From the IMG/VR virus record IMGVR_UViG_3300009285_002240, positions 1-29,243 of that record: 29,243 nucleotides of DNA. One strand, given 5' to 3'. This document shows, piece after piece, positions 23,032 through 29,243 of this stretch (position 1 is its first letter; the number at the start of each line of letters is the position of its first letter). This DNA comes from a virus. The notes beneath the pieces are model-generated. The model was given only the letters and a program-made list of their open reading frames with translations, did no database searches and had not been told where the DNA came from. The position numbers were made by a program, and so were the translations under genes.

Positions 23032-25368
23032 ATGGCGACCTATTATCACGATTCCCGGCATGACATCTCGATAACCGATCCCTCGACCGGAGACGTGCTG
23101 GGATTTGCTGTTTCAAGAAAAGGTTCAGAACTGGCTTATTATGAACTAGACTCTGAGAACCTTGTGGATTTATTCAGTACTTCTCCAACTCAAATTTCAA
23201 CCAATCCTGTGGAAGAATTAGTCATGGGTCAAAGCGATTGGAGCGCAGGATTCGGATTAGAGTATCAGGACTTAAACGATCCTAAACGATATTTCACATC
23301 TTTGGGAATGGACTTAAGCTACACCGGAAGGGCTTGCTTAGCGTGGGGATCAACAGCTATAAGTTCAACTCCTACCATGCCGGCAGCCCCGACAATTACT
23401 AATGCTAATATGGAGACAGCGGCATCCGGTTGGACTGGTGGAGTCAGGGATAATACTCAAGCGCACGGTGGGACATATTCATGGGTAGGATCAGGTTCTT
23501 TTACTGTTACTCAAAACTTAACCGGCTTTGTCCCTGGGGCAACTTATACTTTTAAATGCTGGGCATATTGTCAGACTGGAACAGACACAGCTAGAATCAG
23601 TTTAAACGATGGCATATCTACCACCAATGGGACAACGAGTTCTACAGTCGGTTGGGTTCAATTAACTGTAACCAAAACATTAGATGCAGATGCAACAATA
23701 CTCCAGTTACAACTTGAAGGAACAGGCGGTGGAAATAGTAAATGGTTCGATGATGCGACAATCACCATAGATACCGCTGGAGCGGCCGGCACTTCCCCCT
23801 CGTATTGCCAGACGGATTTTAACAGTAATCTACATATCGCGCTAGGAACGCAATTATGCAAGTTAAACGCAGGTGGAACGGCTTTTACCGTAGTAGCCAT
23901 TCTACCCGCTGCAATTACTTGTCTGACTCCGTTTCAGGTTTCAGGGACGGACTATTTATTTATCTTCCTGGGAACTGCCACAGATTATCACTACATGACT
24001 ACAAGTGAATTGCTGACTCAAAGTACGGCGGCTGTGAATGATTTCCAATATGCTGCATGGATTAATACTACCGTAGATACTATATATGCAAATGGTTCAA
24101 ACAACACCATAAGGTCTACTACCAATCCTTTGAATGGTGGGGTAGCTTGGAGCGCAGTAACCTATGTTGGAGAAGCAAGTAACTTAATAAACAACTTACT
24201 GGATTATAACGGGGCTTTATTAACAGACAAATCCGACATGCCCTATTATTTAGATTCAACTGGCGCGGTAAAGAAAGACTTAGCCCCTGAATGCAAGTCT
24301 AGTAAATCTACAAGTTCGGGTAAAAATTCTGTTTTTTGGAAAGGTGAGTATTTCAGACCTACTGGTACTCAAGGTATTTTAAGGTCGGGAACTTCTAATG
24401 ACTGGATTCAGCCTCAAACATTCACAGTCAATAATCCTCTGGTAGCTACAGGGGCGTCATTATCTGGAGATGATAAATGGCTTTATCTAGTTTCAGCTTC
24501 AAGTGATGGGGCGCAGGTTGTTTTCTATAAAGGTGATGAACTTGTAATAGATGGAGAAACAAGATGGGTATGGCATCCCATAAATAATATCGCCGTAGCT
24601 TCTATGGCAGGTGTAGGTACGACTTATATTTCTACCGTCTATCAGAAAAGATTGTGGGTGTTTTCTACATCATCGGCTGATTCGATTTATTATCTGCCCT
24701 TGCCGACTAAATACGGTGACTCTTTCAACGATACTAACCGATCCTTCGCCACCGGAGGTTATTTTGAAACTGTATATCTACATGGTGGCTTCCCTTCAGA
24801 GAATAAAGCTTTAATCAAATTAACCTGCACAATGGGGCATTCTTATGATGCCGATATTTATTTCAACGTTAACTATAAAAAGTTAGGAGATTCTTCGTGG
24901 TCTACCACAACTGTAAAATTTGACGGGTCTGCGACTTCTATGATAGAGACGCAATACTTCGAGGTGGCCACAACTTCTCGTGTCTCCCCCATGATTAAAT
25001 TGAAATTCACAGGCGTAACAGATACGACAAATACCAGTCCTATCCTTTTGGATTATAAAGTGACCACCTTATTAATGCCTCCTAAAAGGGACGTCATTCT
25101 CTGCAAGATACTGATAGACGAAAGTATTTTAAACAAAGAAGGTATAAAAAATAACCAGTACAGTTTGCAAAAGACCTGCCTGGAAAATATGAGAGACGCA
25201 ACCTGGTTAACTACTATGGTGGATTTATCTGGCACAACAAGATACGTCAAGTGCTTGAATTTACCTAAAAGTCCTGATTACGCATGGAAGCGAGTCGTTA
25301 GAAAAGAGCCGGGCAGGATGATCGAATGGGAATATACTTTACTTTTACTCTCTCAACCGTTGGCTTAG
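23032..25368 (+). CDS. Large tail/neck protein with carbohydrate-binding-type domain
   Basis: A 778-residue protein starting directly after the previous stop. Residues about 118-246 are a CBM_4_9-like domain (TITNANMETAASGWTGG to SKWFDDATITI). Around it are repeated beta strands, with WSAVTYVGEASNLINNLLDY and TYISTVYQKRLWVFSTSS suggestive of a beta-propeller. The C-terminal part (YYKVTTLLMPPKR-like strand, then a helical end) is unrelated. Size and place fit a podovirus nozzle or siphovirus minor tail protein. Confidence 0.65.
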   Translation: MATYYHDSRHDISITDPSTGDVLGFAVSRKGSELAYYELDSENLVDLFSTSPTQISTNPVEELVMGQSDWSAGFGLEYQDLNDPKRYFTSLGMDLSYTGRACLAWGSTAISSTPTMPAAPTITNANMETAASGWTGGVRDNTQAHGGTYSWVGSGSFTVTQNLTGFVPGATYTFKCWAYCQTGTDTARISLNDGISTTNGTTSSTVGWVQLTVTKTLDADATILQLQLEGTGGGNSKWFDDATITIDTAGAAGTSPSYCQTDFNSNLHIALGTQLCKLNAGGTAFTVVAILPAAITCLTPFQVSGTDYLFIFLGTATDYHYMTTSELLTQSTAAVNDFQYAAWINTTVDTIYANGSNNTIRSTTNPLNGGVAWSAVTYVGEASNLINNLLDYNGALLTDKSDMPYYLDSTGAVKKDLAPECKSSKSTSSGKNSVFWKGEYFRPTGTQGILRSGTSNDWIQPQTFTVNNPLVATGASLSGDDKWLYLVSASSDGAQVVFYKGDELVIDGETRWVWHPINNIAVASMAGVGTTYISTVYQKRLWVFSTSSADSIYYLPLPTKYGDSFNDTNRSFATGGYFETVYLHGGFPSENKALIKLTCTMGHSYDADIYFNVNYKKLGDSSWSTTTVKFDGSATSMIETQYFEVATTSRVSPMIKLKFTGVTDTTNTSPILLDYKVTTLLMPPKRDVILCKILIDESILNKEGIKNNQYSLQKTCLENMRDATWLTTMVDLSGTTRYVKCLNLPKSPDYAWKRVVRKEPGRMIEWEYTLLLLSQPLA

Positions 25369-25377
25369 GAGGTTAAT

Positions 25378-25833
25378 ATGGCAGTATCGATTAATTTTTC
25401 TTACAGGTGGTTGTATTACATGGGTACAGGTGAATTGGCAAATTTATACAATAAAGGCGCGGGGAATGAAGTATTAAAATGTGCGCTTTTAACAAGTTCC
25501 TATACTCCAAGTAATTCTGAACTTTTAGCCTATAGCACATCTGAAACCAGCACTGAAATTGCCGCGAACGGCTATACCACTGGTGGGAATGTCGTCCAGA
25601 GTACAATTATAGATAATCCCGCCTTAACAGGTTCTATGCTTTGGTTGGGCGATGTCCAATGGAGTTCATCATCTATAACCGCTAGGTATGCTTTTGTTTA
25701 CAACCACACTTTATCAGCTAAATATGCTGTTTGCTTAATTGATTTTGGAGAAAACAAAACCAGTGTTGACGGCACTTTTAAAATAGATTTTGACAACATT
25801 AACGGGGTCCTGAATATGGTGTTTTACAGTTAA
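25378..25833 (+). CDS. Small tail-associated beta protein
   Basis: A 151-residue protein; AGGAGG is before the ATG. The layout LKCALLTSSYTPS, ELLAYSTSETSTEIA, YTTGGNVVQ, LGDVQWSSSSITARYAFVYN, CLIDFGENKTSVDGTF matches a widespread phage family near tail-fibre genes. A structural or fibre role is likely. No catalytic motif. Confidence 0.75.
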   Translation: MAVSINFSYRWLYYMGTGELANLYNKGAGNEVLKCALLTSSYTPSNSELLAYSTSETSTEIAANGYTTGGNVVQSTIIDNPALTGSMLWLGDVQWSSSSITARYAFVYNHTLSAKYAVCLIDFGENKTSVDGTFKIDFDNINGVLNMVFYS

Positions 25834-25838
25834 TAACT

Positions 25839-26846
25839 ATGGACATTAACATCCTAGTTTCTACTCTGAACACCCCGATTACTGTTATACCTCCGGTGGT
25901 TTCTGGTGGTTACAGTATGACATTGATTGTCCCATTTGTTCAGTGTAATATTACCAAATATCCTCCTGTCGTGCAGCTTAGGGGGGTATTTGAAGCAACT
26001 ATTATATCGGAGCAAGACGATTGTGTCGTAAATTGGAGAACAGATACAAGTTTATGGCTATATTCGCATGTCCAAACTGCTCCAAGATTGGGATTTTACA
26101 CTCCAACAATCAATAAATACGGAGTAGGATTAAGATTTCAGAATATAGATATACCCCCCCAATACACTATCACTGCGGCTTATTTAATAGTTACCTCTAC
26201 TAGTAATGTAAATCCGGGAACTGTGAATTCTGTCATAATAGGGCAAGCATCGAATAATCCTCCTGCTTTTTCAAATATAGATGACTATAAAACAAGAAGG
26301 GGCACAGTCGTTGGCGGGGCAAACGATAATAATATTACATTCAATTCCGTTCCTTGGAATAATATCCAGGGCTTCTTAACAAATGTTACTTATCAGTCCC
26401 CCGATATAAAAACTATCATCCAAGAAATAGTAAGTAGGGGTGGATGGGCAGCAGGAAACAGTCTGGTTCTATTTTGGGGTGACCATGCGGGGAATAGTTC
26501 TATGTACAGGACAACCGCTGCCTGGGGGCATAGTTATAGTGCCCCCTTATTACATATAGAATTTAGCCCTACCAGCGCGGCTGTAGTCGTGCCTGTAAAA
26601 GAAATCGTTATAAATAGATACCCACCTGCTTTTTTCTTTATCCCTTCTGTAATAATAGCTGTTCCTACTAAAAATATTTCTATAACTACCTTCCCACCTG
26701 TGGTTTTTTTAATAAAATACAAGCAGTTTGATATAGCGATTATATGCGAAAATAATTTTTTTGTCTCCTCCTCGATGAACAAAATGTACAGTATTTTTAT
26801 AAAGATAAAACAAATTTTTAGGGAGTCAATTAACAAATGGAGCTAA
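25839..26846 (+). CDS. Fibre-like protein with duplicated terminal repeat blocks
   Basis: A 335-residue protein. Short repeats centred on PP occur at residues 18-19, 42-43, 262-263 and 286-287, each pair 24 residues apart (ITVIPPVV, ITKYPPVV, INRYPPAF, ITTFPPVV). The N-terminal pair plus VFEATIISEQ resembles the C-terminal pair plus QFDIAIICEN, i.e. a duplicated block. Between lies a beta domain (about 65-250) with PDIKTIIQEIVSRGGW and SLVLFWGDH, as in DNRLRE-like tail domains. Probably an adhesive fibre. No clear ribosome site. Confidence 0.7.
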   Translation: MDINILVSTLNTPITVIPPVVSGGYSMTLIVPFVQCNITKYPPVVQLRGVFEATIISEQDDCVVNWRTDTSLWLYSHVQTAPRLGFYTPTINKYGVGLRFQNIDIPPQYTITAAYLIVTSTSNVNPGTVNSVIIGQASNNPPAFSNIDDYKTRRGTVVGGANDNNITFNSVPWNNIQGFLTNVTYQSPDIKTIIQEIVSRGGWAAGNSLVLFWGDHAGNSSMYRTTAAWGHSYSAPLLHIEFSPTSAAVVVPVKEIVINRYPPAFFFIPSVIIAVPTKNISITTFPPVVFLIKYKQFDIAIICENNFFVSSSMNKMYSIFIKIKQIFRESINKWS

Positions 26847-27103
26847 TTAAGGGTGAGACGATAACTTACGATTTTTTTTTATTAGAAAACCAAAACTGTA
26901 TCAACGTTGAGACTACCTTAACAGTTACCTTGATTTTTGAGGGCGTAACCATAGCGACTGATCAAATAGCATATTCAAACGGAGTAGCCCATTTCTTTTA
27001 TGATTCCAGTAACCTAACCCCCGGAGATTACAAATTAAAAATCTCTGCGACCTTGAACGGGATAAGCAGAATAGGACAGCAATTATTCAAAATAATAAAT
27101 TAA
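26837..27103 (+). CDS. Small Ig-like beta protein
   Basis: An 88-residue protein overlapping the previous stop by 10 bases. The strands FFLLENQNCINVETTLTVTL, VAHFFYDSSNLTPGDYKLKI, SRIGQQLFKII give an Ig-like or fibre-end domain. GDYKLKI is typical of phage baseplate-upper-type beta domains. Function unknown. Confidence 0.65.
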   Translation: MELIKGETITYDFFLLENQNCINVETTLTVTLIFEGVTIATDQIAYSNGVAHFFYDSSNLTPGDYKLKISATLNGISRIGQQLFKIIN

Positions 27104-27118
27104 TGAAATGAGGCCGAT

Positions 27119-27454
27119 ATGACACCCGATGAATTTCAAGCTATCACTATGCTGGTAAGTGATGTAAAGCAAACCGTTATCAATTTGAGAGATTCCAATG
27201 ATGAGGGTCACAAGGAAATCACAAAGCATCTTCTCTCTATAAATGGTAAAGCGAGAGAGTCTCATAACGCTATCTTCGGGGTATCTGCCGACGATCCTTG
27301 CTTACTTAGAAGGATGAGTAAAGCAGAGAAGTCAATACGCTGGTTAACGGATAAATGGTGGTGGCTGCTTATCATAGGAACTGGCCTTTTAGGACTTGGA
27401 GGTTTCGCCGGGCAGGTAGTTGAAGGATTTTGGAAAAGGGGTTTACCATTATGA
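27119..27454 (+). CDS. Membrane-anchored coiled-coil protein (lysis module candidate)
   Basis: A 111-residue protein. Residues 1-75 are helical and charged; one TM helix WWWLLIIGTGLLGLGGFAGQV lies near 83-103. GAGG lies before the ATG. A single-span protein with a long soluble N-terminus resembles phage spanin/holin-adjacent genes (hemolysin XhlA type). It overlaps the next membrane gene by ATGA. Confidence 0.7.
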   Translation: MTPDEFQAITMLVSDVKQTVINLRDSNDEGHKEITKHLLSINGKARESHNAIFGVSADDPCLLRRMSKAEKSIRWLTDKWWWLLIIGTGLLGLGGFAGQVVEGFWKRGLPL

Positions 27455-27594
27455 ACACAGGGAAAAGGGCTGTCTGGATTGCGGAACTGATAATCGGCGT
27501 GGTGGCAATCATCCTGGCGTTCAAGGGAAATGTTACCGAAGCGGTGGCCGTCACGGGTTTTATCGCGGCCACGATGGACAAGCTGCGTGAGTAA
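27451..27594 (+). CDS. Short single-span membrane protein (holin-like candidate)
   Basis: A 47-residue protein MNTGKRAVWIAELIIGVVAI... with one TM helix (residues about 10-26) and a second hydrophobic patch VAVTGFIAATM. It is coupled by ATGA to the previous gene and overlaps the next start. Size and context fit a small holin or antiholin. Not diagnostic. Confidence 0.65.
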   Translation: MNTGKRAVWIAELIIGVVAIILAFKGNVTEAVAVTGFIAATMDKLRE

Positions 27595-27874
27595 TGAACA
27601 GTGGCGCAAGGGCAAATGGACACGGCTTGACTGGACACGGTTCTTCCTTCACCTGCCAGTTGGGGCAATTCAAATTGTGGCGTTCCTCGCTGGGAACGGT
27701 ATCGGTTTTGCCTTCCTAATTATGTTCATCGTCTATGAATTAAATGAGGACATTGTCCACCTGAAGGATTGCGCTTTCAAGGACATCATCGGTTGGTTAT
27801 TCGGTTTTGTGGCTGGATTGATTGCGCTGATTGCGTTAAGGCTTCTGGGAGTGAGCCTGGACGCACCAGGATGA
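27587..27874 (+). CDS. Two-span phage membrane protein
   Basis: A 95-residue protein from GTG 27587 (overlapping the previous stop). FFLHLPVGAIQIVAFLAGNG and IIGWLFGFVAGLIALIALRL are TM helices joined by YELNEDIVHLKDCAFKDI. The HLPVG ... YELNED ... KDxxGWL pattern occurs in other phages. Last gene of the rightward unit; no endolysin follows in the window. Confidence 0.75.
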   Translation: MSNEQWRKGKWTRLDWTRFFLHLPVGAIQIVAFLAGNGIGFAFLIMFIVYELNEDIVHLKDCAFKDIIGWLFGFVAGLIALIALRLLGVSLDAPG

Positions 27875-27910
27875 GATTCTGACAGCGATAGGGACTGTTT
27901 GCGATAACTA

Positions 27911-28141
27911 TTACTTGGGTAAGCCTGTTTTCATCCCGCCTTTTATAATACTGGCAAAATGCAGAGTTACTTTCGGAGATAATTGGATGACTTTTTTCAT
28001 TACTTCATTTTCAATAAACTGTTCAGGACATTCTTTAAAATAGGGACAGGGGGTTTTTTCTAAATTCCCGGCACAAGTATAGTCCTTATCCAAAATCATT
28101 TTTACAATCGGGCAGGACTTGTACTTGTAAGTTGTTGTCAT
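27911..28141 (-). CDS. Small cysteine-containing protein, leaderless
   Basis: A 76-residue protein with C10, C23, C32 and C38 in YKSCPIV, YTCAG, PCPYFKECPE; the set could bind one metal. The -10 TAGATT (28155-28150) ends eight bases before its ATG, so the message should be leaderless. It is the last of the leftward genes and ends 37 bases from the rightward module, converging with it. Function unknown. Confidence 0.65.
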   Translation of the reverse strand: MTTTYKYKSCPIVKMILDKDYTCAGNLEKTPCPYFKECPEQFIENEVMKKVIQLSPKVTLHFASIIKGGMKTGLPK

Positions 28142-28149
28142 CTACTTTT

Positions 28150-28179
28150 AATCTAATTCAGATATTCAATTTCTGTCAA
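28150..28179 (-). promoter_or_regulatory. Leftward sigma70-type promoter, leaderless geometry
   Basis: On the minus strand, perfect TTGACA (28179-28174), an 18-base spacer and TAGATT (28155-28150), then eight bases to the ATG at 28141. It overlaps the end of the upstream gene. Confidence 0.65.
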
Positions 28180-28450
28180 CATAAAATAAAACTTCCGTGT
28201 TCCTTAACCTGCTTGTATATTCAGTGCTGCCCTGAACACAGTATTGAGCGTTGGAGTTGATAAGTTTCATGTTCACTGTTTTTCTAAATAGTTTTGGAAT
28301 ATCTACATCCTGGGGCATGATGTTTAGAAATTCTTTTCTGGCGCCACAATACTTACAGACACCCAATGAAATCATTCCGTCAGGTGGTTCGCAAATCCAG
28401 TAGTGATGACATTTCTCATCATCCCAGCAGGGCTTGTAGGTTTGAATCAC
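28166..28450 (-). CDS. Small zinc-binding phage protein
   Basis: A 94-residue protein. C14-H15-H16-Y-W-I-C20, PPDGMISLGVC32KYC35G then KEF: Cys/His metal site of a family common in phages (C-x-HHW-I-x-PxG-x-S-x-G-C-x-x-C-G-x-x-x-EF). GTG start preceded by GGAGGG overlapping the preceding stop. Probably DNA- or protein-contact role; unknown. Confidence 0.7.
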   Translation of the reverse strand: MIQTYKPCWDDEKCHHYWICEPPDGMISLGVCKYCGARKEFLNIMPQDVDIPKLFRKTVNMKLINSNAQYCVQGSTEYTSRLRNTEVLFYVDRN

Positions 28451-28453
28451 GCC

Positions 28454-28693
28454 TTAACCCTCCATCGTCAGTCTCATATCCTGCATCCCCTTCTCGCGGT
28501 AAAGGTGTGTTGCCAGTGAGCATTGGGCGGCCAGTTTTGCGGCCTGGTGAGCGCCAACAAGGTTCTGCATGGCGTCATCCCATACCGATAGGGCTTGGAA
28601 AAATAAGGGGGAGAGGCCATTGATTGTCATTAGCCGAGGTTTGATTGGTTGCCCCCCATCAAACCATTCAGATACAAATGTTTCGGTCGTCAT
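28454..28693 (-). CDS. Small hypothetical protein
   Basis: A 79-residue, helical, soluble protein beginning MTTETFVSEWFDGGQPIKPR. GGAG lies six bases before the ATG at 28693; ATG 28696 and TTG 28705 are in-frame alternatives. It follows the next leftward gene with overlapping stop/start and precedes the zinc-binding gene by three bases. No domain is recognised. The DNA is more GC-rich than the tail genes. Confidence 0.6.
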   Translation of the reverse strand: MTTETFVSEWFDGGQPIKPRLMTINGLSPLFFQALSVWDDAMQNLVGAHQAAKLAAQCSLATHLYREKGMQDMRLTMEG

Positions 28694-28971
28694 CATCTTC
28701 TCCAATCTGCATGGGGGTGCAGGGCTTCATTCTCAGCCCGGGTAATGTTGACGGTCAGGTCGGGCAGGCCGTGACGGTAAGCATATCGCAGGTCTTTGAC
28801 CAGCCGGTCGTAATGCAGATCTTTACTGGTTAACGCCTCCCAGATAGTACCGGGGACATAGTTGACCGTGCCATCCGTCTGTGTAATCGTGACAGTCCCG
28901 CCGTGGACGTCATCGGCCAGCCCTCGGACACGGGGCTTTTTGTTGAGCAAAAACTCCTGAATGGCGCTCAT
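28693..28971 (-). CDS. Small hypothetical protein, coupled to nuclease gene
   Basis: A 92-residue protein starting at ATG 28971, overlapping the nuclease stop by ATGA. N-terminal helix MSAIQEFLLNKKPRVRGLAD, a beta patch GGTVTITQTDGTVNYVPGTI, then charged helices. No domain recognised. Probably in an early or DNA-metabolism operon. Confidence 0.6.
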   Translation of the reverse strand: MSAIQEFLLNKKPRVRGLADDVHGGTVTITQTDGTVNYVPGTIWEALTSKDLHYDRLVKDLRYAYRHGLPDLTVNITRAENEALHPHADWRR

Positions 28972-29243
28972 ATCTCTTCAATCTCCTTCCCGTATTTCGC
29001 CCGAAACAGCTTTTTCTTAAGCCGGTACTCTTTAGTGGCGAAGCCTTTAAAGTCCACCACGTGAACCTCCAGCTTATCATCCAGATAGACAGCGTCGGCG
29101 GTATAGATTATCCCGCCTGCGAGAGGGAAGCGCACCTGAAGACGGAGCGCAAATATCTGTTTCTGCTCTTCCAGTAATATCAGTGTCGCCACACCCGCCG
29201 CTTCTTTCCCCGACTGGAACTTCATGCCATTGCTTTCCGTCCT
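28968..29243 (-). CDS. DUF1064-type PD-(D/E)xK nuclease, cut by the right edge
   Basis: C-terminal 91 residues of a gene that remains open to the edge (the codons before Met at 29225 read RTESNG in frame). FQSGKEAA gives the helix-1 Glu; YTADAVYL the metal Asp; VVDFKG the D-x-K pair, then TKEYRLKKKLFRAKYG. This is the DUF1064 phage family, predicted Holliday-junction or branched-DNA nuclease. The only apparent DNA-metabolism gene here; it marks the start of the leftward module. Confidence 0.85.
   Translation of the reverse strand, partial: RTESNGMKFQSGKEAAGVATLILLEEQKQIFALRLQVRFPLAGGIIYTADAVYLDDKLEVHVVDFKGFATKEYRLKKKLFRAKYGKEIEEI

Noticed and set aside
27856-27870. CCTGG/CCAGG hairpin as end-of-operon terminator
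   Set aside because: Only 5 bp, inside the last gene, and no T-run follows.
1-29243. tRNA genes, integrase or transposase, insertion sequences
   Set aside because: None recognised by reading; lysogeny or att sites cannot be argued from this window.

Overview
The window is most of the late (structural) half of a tailed double-stranded DNA phage (Caudoviricetes) or prophage. The evidence is an unbroken rightward series: small regulatory genes, terminase, portal, a very large virion protein, scaffold, major capsid protein, capsid accessory proteins, then tail/fibre and membrane proteins. No bacterial housekeeping gene, tRNA, rRNA, integrase or CRISPR array was recognised. The host cannot be named. 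Moderate GC, frequent AGA/AGG arginine codons and start codons placed 6-8 bases after a -10 box (leaderless mRNAs) suggest an uncultured bacterium that tolerates leaderless translation. No tape-measure or tail-sheath gene was seen, and a 1144-residue protein lies between portal and scaffold, so a short-tailed (podovirus-like) particle is the best guess, but only an inference.

Layout. 1-240: a divergent control region. A near-consensus leftward promoter (161-133) and a rightward promoter (203-231) are both studded with copies of AGCACTAACA, and more copies run through the mostly gene-free 598-1030 stretch. 238-2031: small genes, including a Zn-ribbon protein and a methionine/lysine-rich 40-residue protein. 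2033-7159: terminase small and large subunits (overlapping by about 190 bases), portal and two portal-linked proteins. 7161-10595: giant virion protein. 10624-10833: a DUF2292-type mini-gene with its own promoter and terminator. 10859-13597: scaffold, capsid protein, a C2H2 zinc-finger protein and a capsid-associated beta protein.

13660-19712 is the striking part: a tightly overlapping sugar-biosynthesis cassette inserted between head and tail genes. It has three GNAT acetyltransferases, a Maf/DUF115-like protein, a PseB/FlaA1-type UDP-GlcNAc 4,6-dehydratase, an SpsF/NeuA-type cytidylyltransferase, a PseA/WbpG-type amidotransferase and a DegT-type aminotransferase. Together they resemble a partial pseudaminic/legionaminic (nonulosonic) acid pathway with acetamidino tailoring. 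No NeuB/PseI-type synthase or PseG hydrolase is visible.

19741-27874: a short promoter-terminator unit, then FmdB-like zinc ribbon, beta-sandwich, LamG-type lectin, carbohydrate-binding-domain neck/tail proteins, a fibre-like protein with duplicated terminal repeats, and three small membrane proteins (holin candidates). 27911-29243 is a leftward group of small genes ending in a DUF1064-type nuclease cut by the right edge. All functional calls come from reading motifs by eye; no database search was run.
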